From contig NZ_JAQSIO010000008.1 of assembly GCF_028649455.1 (NCBI RefSeq), positions 62,001-126,000 of the forward strand: DNA of 64,000 bases, given 5' to 3'. Shown piece after piece: positions 34,651 to 42,618 of the stretch. Under the pieces are notes generated by a model. The model searched no databases. It was not told where the DNA came from and was given only the letters and a program-made list of their open reading frames with translations. The stretch is from Curvibacter microcysteis (GTDB lineage: Bacteria; Pseudomonadota; Gammaproteobacteria; Burkholderiales; Burkholderiaceae_C). Made by a program: the position numbers and the translations under genes. Positions within the stretch are counted from its first letter, which is position 1; each line of letters starts with the position of its first letter.

Positions 34651-35268
34651 TCATCGGCCCAGCACCTGGGACTTCATCAGGTTGCCCACGATCAGCTTGA
34701 TGATGTCTTTGCGCACATCTTCGAGGCTGCTGGGGTCGGTGGTCTTGGTTTGGGCCGACCACACCAGTTGGCCGTCGGCCACGGCGTACAGCGCGCCTTG
34801 CACATAGGTGCTGGTGCTGGTGTAGTTGTAGCCCGGGGTGACCAGGGTGTCGCTCCAGCCGCCACCCCAGCCGTCGGACCAGAAGCCGCCCGCGTACTCG
34901 GGCGGTACGTATTTTTCGGTGTAGGTGGTGCGGCTGACGCCGGTCATCACCAGGCCATCGATCTGGTGTTTTTGCAGCGTGGCCTGGATGGTGGCCTTGG
35001 GCAAGGTGGTGAGGTCGGTGTCGTTGAAGATTTCATAGGCGGGCGTGGCCCGCGTGACGCCGCTCAGGCGGGCGGCGATGTCCTGCTCCACCGAGCGGGC
35101 CACACCGATGTCCTTGCTCCGTGAGAACACCAGCACATGACGCAAAGGTTGGCTGGTGAAGCGCGGATCGCTCCATTGGTTGTCAAGCTTGGTGCTGGAG
35201 CAGGCGCTCAGCAGCCAGGGGCTGCAGGCCAGGGTGGCAAGGGTGGTCAGGGCAAGGCGTTTGTTCAT
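34651..35268 (-). CDS. DUF4136-like lipoprotein
   Basis: Predicted lipoprotein of 205 residues. The signal MNKRLALTTLATLACSPWLLSAC ends in the lipobox LSAC, with C23 lipidated. The mature part resembles small DUF4136-type lipoproteins (STKLDNQW at its start), and a Gly/Trp/Ser/Thr-rich loop (GGFWSDGWGGGWSDT) is conspicuous around residue 127-141. The start is supported by GGAG at 35276-35279 on the complement, seven bases upstream. Function is unknown. It stands alone, convergent with the sulfatase gene. Confidence 0.72.
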   Translation of the reverse strand: MNKRLALTTLATLACSPWLLSACSSTKLDNQWSDPRFTSQPLRHVLVFSRSKDIGVARSVEQDIAARLSGVTRATPAYEIFNDTDLTTLPKATIQATLQKHQIDGLVMTGVSRTTYTEKYVPPEYAGGFWSDGWGGGWSDTLVTPGYNYTSTSTYVQGALYAVADGQLVWSAQTKTTDPSSLEDVRKDIIKLIVGNLMKSQVLGR

Positions 35269-35479
35269 GGCGGTACTCCGAGGGGCCAGGCAGATGGAAG
35301 ACACATCGGCCGATGGACGATGCGGCCCCTGCAAGGCCACGCGGAAGCCAGGTCCGGACCGCGGCCGCAAGGGGCCGGGCCACTTTAAAAGCCGTTTTCA
35401 GCGCTTCAGGCCTGACAGGCCTGGCGCCCTGGTAAAGGTTGGCAAGGTCCGCAACCGGGCTTTGTCGGCGGCTGTGGCG

Positions 35480-36133
35480 TCAGGGCGTCATCGGCTTGGG
35501 CGGGGGCAGGGCGTCCAGCGCGGCCAGCACCCGGGTGAGTGCCTGCACAGCGGCTTCGACCGCGGCGCCGCCGGTCTGCGCCCGCACGATGGCGCCGTCG
35601 ACCGCCAGCCCAGCCGCCGCCGCCATCGACTGGGCTTCGGCCTCGGGCCAGCCGGGCAGCAGCGCGGCGATGGCGTCCACCATGTCCTGCTTGTGGGCGG
35701 CGGCCATGGGCAGGGCTTCGGCCAGCCCGCCGCCCAGTTCGGCCACGGCGTTGATGAAGGCGCAACCCCGAAAGCCGGGGTCGCGCAGCCACTCGCTCAA
35801 GGCCAGGGCCACCGGTTGCAGCGGCTGCCGCTCGCGTGCCGGCTCGGCTTGCTCGGCTTGGTGGCGTGCCAGCGCCGCCTGGAACCAGGCCATCCAGCGT
35901 TCATGCCGGTACTGCAAAAAAGCGCGAATCAAGTCGTCCTTGGAGGGGAAGTGCCGGTAGAAGGTGACCTTGCTGACCCCGGCTGTGGCAATCACCCGGT
36001 CCACCCCGGTGGCGCGCAGGCCTTCGCGGTAGAACAAACTGTGGGCGGCCTCCAGGATGCGCTCGCGCGCAGGCAGGGCGCTCAGGTCGGGCGATGGGTT
36101 CAAGGTGGGGGCGGCAGAAGAGGCCAGGGTCAT
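35480..36133 (-). CDS. TetR-family transcriptional regulator
   Basis: Repressor of 217 residues with the TetR helix-turn-helix at about 22-70 (ARERILEAAHSLFYREGLRATGVDRVIATAGVSKVTFYRHFPSKDDLI) and a C-terminal ligand-binding domain of the TetR_C type. It is divergent from an NTF2-like gene, and two similar palindromes fill the space between the starts, so autoregulation plus control of the neighbour is very likely. The inducer is unknown. Confidence 0.9.
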   Translation of the reverse strand: MTLASSAAPTLNPSPDLSALPARERILEAAHSLFYREGLRATGVDRVIATAGVSKVTFYRHFPSKDDLIRAFLQYRHERWMAWFQAALARHQAEQAEPARERQPLQPVALALSEWLRDPGFRGCAFINAVAELGGGLAEALPMAAAHKQDMVDAIAALLPGWPEAEAQSMAAAAGLAVDGAIVRAQTGGAAVEAAVQALTRVLAALDALPPPKPMTP

Positions 36134-36141
36134 GGGGGGAT

Positions 36142-36194
36142 TGTAGACAGATCTGTCTACATGCTTTAATCTGCAGGTAGACAGACTTGTCTAC
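36142..36194. promoter_or_regulatory. Double TetR-type operator with promoter
   Basis: Site 1 is a perfect 20-bp palindrome, TGTAGACAGATCTGTCTACA (36142-36161). Site 2, GTAGACAGACTTGTCTAC (36177-36194), shares its GTAGACA arms. Centres are 34 bp apart. A + strand promoter TTGTAG (36141-36146) / TTTAAT (36165-36170), 18-base spacer, encloses site 1. Confidence 0.75.
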
Positions 36195-36221
36195 ATCCGA
36201 ATCTTTTCTCAAGGACGCCCC

Positions 36222-36689
36222 ATGGAAACCAAGCCGCCTCTCCCTCCCTTCACCCAGGACAGCGCTGTGCAAAAAGTGCGCATGGCCGAAGACGCCTGGA
36301 ACTCCCGTGACCCAGCCCGCGTGGCCCAGGTCTACACCGAGGACACGCGCTGGCGCAACCGCGCCGAGTTCCCGGTCGGGCGCGAACAGGTGCGCGAGTT
36401 CCTGGAGCGCAAATGGGCACGCGAGCTGGACTACCGCCTGATCAAGGAGCTGTGGGCCTTCACCGAACACCGCATCGCGGTGCGTTTTGTCTACGAGTGG
36501 CATGACGACTCGGGCCATTGGTTCCGCAGCCATGGCAATGAGAACTGGGAGTTCAACGCCCAGGGCCTGATGCAGCGCCGCTTCGCCAGCATCAATGACC
36601 AGCCCATCCAGGCCGAACAGCGCCTGTTCCACTGGCCGCTGGGCCGCCGCCCGGACGACCACCCCGGCCTGAGCGCGCTGGGCTTGTGA
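36222..36689 (+). CDS. NTF2-like / DUF1348 protein
   Basis: Small protein of 155 residues with the SnoaL/NTF2-like fold of the DUF1348 group. [25 protein letters not shown] (about 26-50) and [24 protein letters not shown] (about 88-111) are characteristic, with many aromatic residues lining a predicted pocket. The biochemical function is not established. It is controlled by the divergent TetR regulator, which suggests a role in response to a small molecule. Confidence 0.85.
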   Translation: METKPPLPPFTQDSAVQKVRMAEDAWNSRDPARVAQVYTEDTRWRNRAEFPVGREQVREFLERKWARELDYRLIKELWAFTEHRIAVRFVYEWHDDSGHWFRSHGNENWEFNAQGLMQRRFASINDQPIQAEQRLFHWPLGRRPDDHPGLSALGL

Positions 36690-36702
36690 GCCCCAGCGGG
36701 GG

Positions 36703-36725
36703 CGGACGCCAGGGCGGCGTCCGCT
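36703..36725 (+). other. Perfect 9-bp-stem hairpin after the NTF2-like gene
   Basis: GCGGACGCC (36703-36711) pairs with GGCGTCCGC (36717-36725) over a five-base loop. No T-run follows, so at most a Rho-assisted or processing signal. Confidence 0.4.
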
Positions 36726-36754
36726 GTTGGGCATGACCGTTGCTTGACGGTCTC

Positions 36755-37963
36755 ATGCTCGCCTCCCGTTTCAACATCCCTGCCGGCACCGATGCGCTGT
36801 GGCAGCAGCGCCTGAGCCTGCTTCTGGACTCCACCGGCGAGGGCATCTTCGGCATCGACTTGGCGGGGGACTGCGTCTTCATCAACCGCGCGGGCGCTGC
36901 CGCCCTGGGCTTTGAGCCCGCCGAGGTCATGGGCCGCAACATGCACGCGCTGACCCACCACAGCCACGCCGACGGTCGCCCCTACCTGGATGACGACTGC
37001 CCCATCTTCAACGCCTTCCGCCAAGGCCTGCCCTGCCGCATCGACACCGAGGTGTTTTGGCGCCGCGATGGCACGGCCTTCCCGGTCGAGTATTCCAGCC
37101 ACCCCATCCTGGACGGCGCCTTGGTGCGGGGGGCGGTGATCACCTTTGTCGACATCAGCAGCCGCAAGCAGGCGGCCGACCGGCTGCAGCAGGCCTACCG
37201 CGCGCTGGAGCGCACCAACGACGAGCTGGAGCTGCGCGTGCAGGCCCGCACCCAGGCCTTGAGCGAGGCCCTGGGCCAGTTGCGCGAGCTGGCGGCCTAC
37301 TCCGAGAAAGTGCGGGAGGACGAGCGCACCCGCATCGCACGCGAGGTGCATGACGAACTGGGCAGCCTGCTGGTGGCCCTGAAAATGGACGTCAACTGGT
37401 TGCACAAGCGCCTGGGCGAGCAGGCTGAGCGCCCGCCCGAGGCCGCCGAAGCCATGCGCCAGACCCTGCGGTGCAAGTGCCAGAACATGAGCCGGCTGAT
37501 CGAAACCGCCGTCGACAACGTGGGCCGCATCATCACCGACCTGCGCCCCAGCATCCTGGACCACCAGGGCCTGTGGGCGGCGCTGGAGTGGCAGGCGCAT
37601 GAATTCAGCCAGTCTGCCGAGCTGGCCCTGGATTGGTGCATGCATGTGCCCGAGACCTGGGCCCTGCCCGAGCCCGCCGCCATGGCGGTGTTCCGCATCT
37701 TCCAGGAGATGCTCAGCAACGTCGGTCGCCACGCCCAGGCCAGCGCCCTGGCGGTGCGGATCGAATGCCGCGAACAAAGCCTGCACCTGCGTGTGCAGGA
37801 CAACGGCCGGGGGGCGCCGGCCCAGGCTTTTGAGGCACCCACCGCCTACGGCGTGATGGGCATGCGCGAGCGGGCGCGCCACCTGGGCGGCACCTTGCAC
37901 ATCGACAGCGCGCCTGGGCGCGGCACGTGTTTTCAGCTGCAGATTCCCCTGGAGGCGGCATGA
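36755..37963 (+). CDS. Soluble PAS sensor histidine kinase (NarX-type)
   Basis: Cytoplasmic two-component kinase of 402 residues with no TM helix. In order: PAS domain about 20-135, coiled coil about 138-185, HisKA_3 dimerisation domain with phosphorylated H199 in RTRIAREVHDELG, and an HATPase_c domain ending near 400 (FRIFQEMLSNVGRHAQA, VQDNGRGA, GVMGMRERA). The PAS carries several His and Cys residues (HHSHADGR, C82, C94) that could bind metal or a cofactor; this is speculative. The ATG at 36755 is preferred over a TTG at 36740. The stop overlaps the response-regulator start (ATGA). The cyanate-type operon follows on the same strand. Confidence 0.9.
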   Translation: MLASRFNIPAGTDALWQQRLSLLLDSTGEGIFGIDLAGDCVFINRAGAAALGFEPAEVMGRNMHALTHHSHADGRPYLDDDCPIFNAFRQGLPCRIDTEVFWRRDGTAFPVEYSSHPILDGALVRGAVITFVDISSRKQAADRLQQAYRALERTNDELELRVQARTQALSEALGQLRELAAYSEKVREDERTRIAREVHDELGSLLVALKMDVNWLHKRLGEQAERPPEAAEAMRQTLRCKCQNMSRLIETAVDNVGRIITDLRPSILDHQGLWAALEWQAHEFSQSAELALDWCMHVPETWALPEPAAMAVFRIFQEMLSNVGRHAQASALAVRIECREQSLHLRVQDNGRGAPAQAFEAPTAYGVMGMRERARHLGGTLHIDSAPGRGTCFQLQIPLEAA

Positions 37964-38664
37964 ACACGACGCCGCCACCCCTGCGCGTGCTGCTGGCCGA
38001 TGACCACCGCATCGTGCGCGAGGGCCTCAAACAGGTGTTTTCCGACCCGGCCAACGGCCAGCCCGAAATCCGGGTCCAGGCCGAGGCCACGGGCGGCGCG
38101 GAGTTGCTGCAACTGCTGGCGTCCCAAGGGCCCGAGCCAGCGCTGGACGTGGTGGTGCTCGACATCGCCATGCCGGGCCAGGACGGCCTGGAGTTGCTGC
38201 AGTGCCTGCGCCAGCGCTGGCCCAGCCTGCCGGTGCTGATGCTCAGCACCTACCCGGAGCGCCAGTACGCGGTGCGCTGCCTCAAGCTCGGCGCCTCGGG
38301 CTACCTGAACAAAAGCGCGGACCCCGACGACATGGTGGCGGCGGTGCGCAAGGTGGCCGCTGGCGGGCGCTATGTGAGCCCGGCCACGGCCGAAGCCCTG
38401 GCCCAGGCCTTGGGGCCGAGCGCACCTGGGCCCAAAGCGGCAGCAGGCACCTTGCTGGGGCAGGCCGGCATCGACAGCCTGTCGCACCGCGAGCACCAGG
38501 TGTTTCGCCTGCTCAGCAGCGGGCACAGCGTGACCCAGATTGGTGCGCAGCTCAAGTTGGCGGTGAACACCGTCAGCACCTACCGGACGCGGGTGCTGGA
38601 AAAAACCGGTGCGCGCAACGACGTGGAGTTGGCTTTGCTGGCCCGGGGCCATCCTCTGGAGTGA
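37960..38664 (+). CDS. NarL/FixJ-family response regulator
   Basis: Response regulator of 234 residues. The receiver domain (about 8-125) keeps the acidic pair in LLADDHR, the phospho-acceptor D68 in VVLDIAMPGQDG, the Ser/Thr in LMLSTYPE and the Lys in YLNKSADP. A LuxR-type HTH follows at about 170-232 (LSHREHQVFRLLSSGHSVTQIGAQLKLAVNTVSTYRTRVLEKTG). It overlaps its kinase gene by four bases. The nearest target is the transporter operon 157 bases downstream; a clean dyad lies in that gap. Confidence 0.92.
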   Translation: MNTTPPPLRVLLADDHRIVREGLKQVFSDPANGQPEIRVQAEATGGAELLQLLASQGPEPALDVVVLDIAMPGQDGLELLQCLRQRWPSLPVLMLSTYPERQYAVRCLKLGASGYLNKSADPDDMVAAVRKVAAGGRYVSPATAEALAQALGPSAPGPKAAAGTLLGQAGIDSLSHREHQVFRLLSSGHSVTQIGAQLKLAVNTVSTYRTRVLEKTGARNDVELALLARGHPLE

Positions 38665-38700
38665 GCACGCCTGTCGATCGCGCTGGCGGCAAGCCGCATT

Positions 38701-38718
38701 TGTAGGGGCCGCCCTACA
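38701..38718. promoter_or_regulatory. Perfect dyad upstream of the cyanate operon
   Basis: TGTAGGG (38701-38707) and CCCTACA (38712-38718) around GCCG. A plausible dimer site for the adjacent NarL-type regulator, about 65 bases upstream of the sigma-54-like element. Confidence 0.45.
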
Positions 38719-38773
38719 GCGTGTCGATGCGGGCGCCGCGAATTGAGGGGCATGGGGGGACTGGCCCTGAAAC

Positions 38774-38788
38774 TGGCCCGCGCTTTGC
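38774..38788 (+). promoter_or_regulatory. Sigma-54-like promoter of the cyanate operon
   Basis: TGGCCCGCGCTTTGC matches the RpoN -24/-12 consensus TGGCACG-N4-TTGC with one change. The GG and GC are ten bases apart, as required. It ends 33 bases before the cynA-like ATG. Confidence 0.55.
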
Positions 38789-38821
38789 GAGGGACCCGCA
38801 TCCACTCTACAAAGGTGTGCC

Positions 38822-40237
38822 ATGTCCGAGTTCTTTTCGCCCTACGATGCCGACCGCCCCTTGATGCTCAAGTGCAGCTGTGGCCGTGACCACAGCGCTG
38901 CCGACCACCAGGCCGAACTGAGTGCCGAGGCCGCCGCCGCCACCTTGCGCCAGCGCAGCCTGACGAGCGAGTTCGAGGCCTACAGCAACGAGTTCATCGA
39001 AGCCACGCTGGTCAAAGCCCTGTTCCCGCAGGACGCGCTGCGCCGGCGCTTTCTGCGCGCCGTGGGCAAGGACACGGCCATGGCCGCCATCAGCAGCGTG
39101 CTGCCCGTGGCCAGCCTGCAAGCCATGGCCCAGGAAGCAGGCAAGGGCGGCGGCAACCTCGAGAAGAAAGACCTGAAGATCGGATTCATCCCGATCACCT
39201 GCGCCACGCCTTTGATCATGGCCCACCCGCTGGGCTTCTACAAACAGCAAGGCCTGAATGTGGAAGTCACCAAGACGGCGGGTTGGGCCCTGATCCGCGA
39301 CAAGATGATCAACAAGGAGTACGACGCCACGCACTTTTTGAGCCCCATGCCCTTGGCCATTTCCATGGGCCTGGGCGCCAACGCCACGCCCATGAACGTG
39401 GCCACCATCCAAAACGTCAACGGCCAGGCCATCACCCTGAGCCTCAAGCACAAGGACAACCGCGACCCCAAGAACTGGAAGGGCTTCAAGTTTGCCGTGC
39501 CCTTTGAGTACAGCATGCACAACTTCCTGTTGCGCTACTACCTGGCCGAGGCGGGCCTCAACCCCGACACCGACGTGCAGATCCGCGTCGTGCCGCCGGC
39601 CGAGATGGTGGCCAACCTGCGGGCGGGCAACCTCGACGGCTTCCTGGGTCCGGACCCGTTCAACCAGCGCGCCGTGTTCGAGGAGGTGGGCTTCATCCAC
39701 CTGCTCACCAAAGACCTGTGGAACGGCCACCCCTGCTGCGCCTTTGGCACCAGCACCGAGTTCATCCAGAAGAACCCGAACACCTTCGCGGCCCTGTACC
39801 GCGCGGTGCTGACCTCGGCCGCCATGGCGCGCGACCCCAAGAACCGCGAGCTGATCGCCAAGGTGATCGCGCCCCAGGCTTACCTGAACCAGCCCGAGGT
39901 GGTGTTGCAGCAGGTGCTGACCGGCAAGTTTGCCGACGGTCTGGGCAACATCCGCACCGTGCCGGACCGCGCCGACTTCGACCCCATGCCCTGGCAGAGC
40001 ATGGCCGTGTGGATGCTGACCCAGATGCAGCGCTGGGGCTACATCAAGGGCGAGGTCGACTACAAGCAGATCGCCGAGAAGGTCTTCCTGTTGACCGAGG
40101 CCAAAAAGCAAATGAAGGCCTTGGACCAGAAGGTGCCCGACGGCGCGTACCCCAAGTTCACCATCATGGGCAAAGAGTTTGACGCGGCCAAGGCCTCGGC
40201 CTATGCCAAGAGCTTTGCCATCAGCAAGGCGGCCTGA
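38822..40237 (+). CDS. cynA: ABC transporter substrate-binding protein, NrtA/CynA type
   Basis: Binding protein of 471 residues of the nitrate/bicarbonate/cyanate class. Its N-terminus is long: a CSCGRDH motif (C18, C20) comes first, then a twin-arginine signal RRRFLRAVG at about 74-82 with a hydrophobic stretch to about 103. The binding domain starts LKIGFIPITCATPLIMAHPLGFYKQQGLNVEV. AAAGG about seven bases upstream supports the ATG at 38822. The three ABC genes plus cyanase point to cyanate as the solute, as in cyanobacterial cynABDS; nitrate cannot be excluded from this gene alone. Confidence 0.85.
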   Translation: MSEFFSPYDADRPLMLKCSCGRDHSAADHQAELSAEAAAATLRQRSLTSEFEAYSNEFIEATLVKALFPQDALRRRFLRAVGKDTAMAAISSVLPVASLQAMAQEAGKGGGNLEKKDLKIGFIPITCATPLIMAHPLGFYKQQGLNVEVTKTAGWALIRDKMINKEYDATHFLSPMPLAISMGLGANATPMNVATIQNVNGQAITLSLKHKDNRDPKNWKGFKFAVPFEYSMHNFLLRYYLAEAGLNPDTDVQIRVVPPAEMVANLRAGNLDGFLGPDPFNQRAVFEEVGFIHLLTKDLWNGHPCCAFGTSTEFIQKNPNTFAALYRAVLTSAAMARDPKNRELIAKVIAPQAYLNQPEVVLQQVLTGKFADGLGNIRTVPDRADFDPMPWQSMAVWMLTQMQRWGYIKGEVDYKQIAEKVFLLTEAKKQMKALDQKVPDGAYPKFTIMGKEFDAAKASAYAKSFAISKAA

Positions 40238-40238
40238 T

Positions 40239-41147
40239 ATGAGCCCCTGGAAGACCCTGGGATTTCGCGCGGCCATGCTGTCGCTGCTGATCTTTGTCGT
40301 CCTGGTGGGCGCCTGGCGCGCCGCCACCTTGCCCGACGCCAAGCCGCCCAGCGCGGCGGCGGTCAAGGCCTTGAGCCCCGAGCAGATCGAGTACCTCAAG
40401 ATGATGGGCAAGGACCCCACAGCGGCCACCAGCGCCGACGCAGGTGCCGAAGCCAGTGGCAAGACCGGGGGCTTCCCCACGCCCTGGCAGACCGCCAGCA
40501 CGGCCTGGAAGTTGTTGAGCAACCCGTTCTACGACAACGGGCCCAACGACAAAGGCATCGCCATTCAACTGGCGCATTCGCTGGGCCGGGTGGCCCTGGG
40601 CTTTGGCCTGGCCTGCCTGGTGGCCATTCCGCTGGGCTTTGCGATCGGCATGTCGCCGCTCCTGTACCGGGCGCTGGACCCCTTCATCCAGGTGCTCAAG
40701 CCCATCAGCCCCCTGGCCTGGATGCCGCTGGCGCTCTACACCATCAAGGACTCGTCGATCTCCGGCATCTTTGTGATCTTCATCTGCTCGGTCTGGCCCA
40801 TGCTGGTCAACACGGCCTTTGGCGTGGCCTCGGTCAAGCGCGAGTGGCTCAATGTGTCGGCCACGCTGGAGGTCAACCCGCTGCGCCGCGCGCTGCTGGT
40901 GATCCTGCCAGCCGCCGCCCCCACCATCTTGACGGGCATGCGCATCAGCATGGGCATTGCCTGGCTGGTCATCGTGGCGGCCGAGATGCTGGTCGGCGGC
41001 ACCGGCATTGGGTACTTCGTCTGGAACGAGTGGAACAACCTGTCGCTGAGCCATGTGATCTTTGCCATCGGCGTCATCGGCGTGGTGGGCATGCTGCTGG
41101 ATGTGGCCTTCGCCCGTTTGCAAAAGGCGGTGACCTATGTGGAGTGA
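40239..41147 (+). CDS. cynB: ABC transporter permease, NrtB/CynB type
   Basis: Inner-membrane permease of 302 residues. One N-terminal TM helix (LSLLIFVVLVGAW) is followed by an extended polar segment (about 30-105), then five TM helices. The permease EAA-type loop is LNVSATLEVNPLRRALLVILPAAAPTILTGMRISMGIAW at about 205-243. It follows cynA by one base and overlaps the region before the ATPase gene. It would form the membrane channel for the cyanate/nitrate-class importer. Confidence 0.88.
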   Translation: MSPWKTLGFRAAMLSLLIFVVLVGAWRAATLPDAKPPSAAAVKALSPEQIEYLKMMGKDPTAATSADAGAEASGKTGGFPTPWQTASTAWKLLSNPFYDNGPNDKGIAIQLAHSLGRVALGFGLACLVAIPLGFAIGMSPLLYRALDPFIQVLKPISPLAWMPLALYTIKDSSISGIFVIFICSVWPMLVNTAFGVASVKREWLNVSATLEVNPLRRALLVILPAAAPTILTGMRISMGIAWLVIVAAEMLVGGTGIGYFVWNEWNNLSLSHVIFAIGVIGVVGMLLDVAFARLQKAVTYVE

Positions 41148-41193
41148 ACTGAGCCCGCGCGCCGCCGACCCCGTCAAGACCCAGGGACCTGCC

Positions 41194-41991
41194 ATGAAGA
41201 ATGAACTGCTCCAGGTGCAAGGTTTGGGCAAGGCCTACCTGCCCAGCAAGCCCGTGTTCAGCGAGGTGTCCTTCACGCTCGACCGAGGCGAATTTGTCTG
41301 CATCATCGGTCACTCCGGCTGTGGCAAGACCACCATCCTGAACGTGCTGGCGGGCCTGGACCAGGCCAGCGCAGGCCATGTGTTCATGGAAGGGCGCGAG
41401 GTCGTCGGGCCCAGCCTGGAGCGCGGTGTCGTGTTTCAAAGCCATGCCCTCATGCCCTGGTTGACCGTGCAGCAGAACATCGCGTTTGCCGTCAAGTCGC
41501 GCTGGCCCGATTGGCGCGCGGCCCAGGTCAATGAGCATGTCGAAAAGTTCGTCGCCCTGGTGGGCCTGAGCCCGGCCATCGACAAAAAGCCCTCGCAGTT
41601 GTCGGGCGGCATGAAGCAGCGCGTGGGCATTGCCCGGGCCTTCAGCATCCAGCCCAAGATGCTCTTGCTGGACGAGCCCTTCGGGGCCTTGGACGCGCTC
41701 ACCCGCGGCACCATCCAGGACGAGCTGATGGCCATCGTGCGCCAGACGCAGCAGACCGTGTTCATGATCACCCACGACGTGGATGAGGCCATTTTGCTGG
41801 CCGACCGCATCCTGCTCATGAGCAACGGCAGCGAAACCGCGGAGGGCTACCGCCCTGGCGGCATGGCCGAGGTGGTGGTCAACCCGCTGCCGCGCGAGCG
41901 CACCCGGGCCAGCCTGCACCACCTGGACGGCTACTACGCGCTGCGCAACCACATCGTGGACTTTCTGGTCAGCCGCGCCAAGGCGCACTGA
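41194..41991 (+). CDS. cynD: ABC transporter ATP-binding protein, NrtD/CynD type
   Basis: ATPase of 265 residues driving the importer. Walker A GHSGCGKT near 40-47, Q-loop VFQSHALMPW near 87-96, signature LSGGMKQR near 138-145, Walker B MLLLDEPFGALDALT near 158-172 and switch ITHDVDEA near 194-201 are all intact. The ATG at 41194 gives the usual short N-terminus and has AGGGA upstream. An ATG at 41137, inside the end of cynB, would add 19 residues and give overlapping genes. Confidence 0.92.
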   Translation: MKNELLQVQGLGKAYLPSKPVFSEVSFTLDRGEFVCIIGHSGCGKTTILNVLAGLDQASAGHVFMEGREVVGPSLERGVVFQSHALMPWLTVQQNIAFAVKSRWPDWRAAQVNEHVEKFVALVGLSPAIDKKPSQLSGGMKQRVGIARAFSIQPKMLLLDEPFGALDALTRGTIQDELMAIVRQTQQTVFMITHDVDEAILLADRILLMSNGSETAEGYRPGGMAEVVVNPLPRERTRASLHHLDGYYALRNHIVDFLVSRAKAH

Positions 41992-42021
41992 GCCCCTTTC
42001 CCGCAGACACCCCGACAGGCA

Positions 42022-42088
42022 CCCAGGGTCCCCTGGACCCAGGGCGGGGCGGCCTGCGCCCTGTTTTCAACCCGGCCTTGTTTTCAAC
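42022..42088 (+). promoter_or_regulatory. Leader elements before cynS: hairpin and direct repeats
   Basis: CCCAGGGTCC (42022-42031) and GGACCCAGGG (42035-42044) pair with a single mismatch. Then TGTTTTCAAC occurs twice, at 42062-42071 and 42079-42088. The hairpin may process or attenuate the transcript between cynD and cynS. Confidence 0.4.
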
Positions 42089-42105
42089 ACACCCAAGGAG
42101 TCACC

Positions 42106-42549
42106 ATGAACCGCAATGACGTCACTGAAAAAATCATCTCCACCAAAGTGCTCAAGGGCATCAAGTGGGAGGCCGTGGCCAAGAAGCTCGGCCAGTCCAA
42201 GGAATGGACCACGGCGCTGTGCCTGGGCCAGATGACGGCCAGCCCCGAGCAGGCCAAGCTGCTGGGCAAGATCTTCGGCCTGACCGTGGAAGAGCAAAAG
42301 TGGCTGCAAGTCGTGCCCTACAAGGGCTCGCTGCCCACGCCCGTGCCCACCGACCCGCTGATCTACCGCTGGTACGAAATCGTCAGCGTGTACGGCAGCA
42401 CCATCAAGGAGCTGATCCACGAGGAATTTGGCGACGGCATCATGAGCGCCATCGACTTCAGCATGGACATCCAGCGCCAGGCCGATCCCAAGGGGGACCG
42501 CGTCAATGTCGTGCTGTCGGGCAAGTTCCTGCCCTACAAGACCTACTGA
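42106..42549 (+). CDS. cynS: Cyanase (cyanate hydratase)
   Basis: Converts cyanate and bicarbonate to ammonia and carbon dioxide (via carbamate), giving nitrogen and detoxifying cyanate. The 147-residue protein has the N-terminal helical domain (about 1-75) and the C-terminal catalytic domain. The three catalytic residues of E. coli CynS, R96, E99 and S122, align with R88, E91 and S114 in YRWYEIVSVYGST and FGDGIMSAIDF. AAGGAG lies just upstream of the ATG. No carbonic anhydrase (cynT) gene is next to it, and the usual LysR regulator CynR is absent. Confidence 0.97.
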   Translation: MNRNDVTEKIISTKVLKGIKWEAVAKKLGQSKEWTTALCLGQMTASPEQAKLLGKIFGLTVEEQKWLQVVPYKGSLPTPVPTDPLIYRWYEIVSVYGSTIKELIHEEFGDGIMSAIDFSMDIQRQADPKGDRVNVVLSGKFLPYKTY

Positions 42550-42618
42550 GTCCGCAGGGGCTGGGGGCGCAGGCGTTAAGCTCGGGGCCGTTTTGATTCC
42601 CCGACCTTGAAGCCGCCC

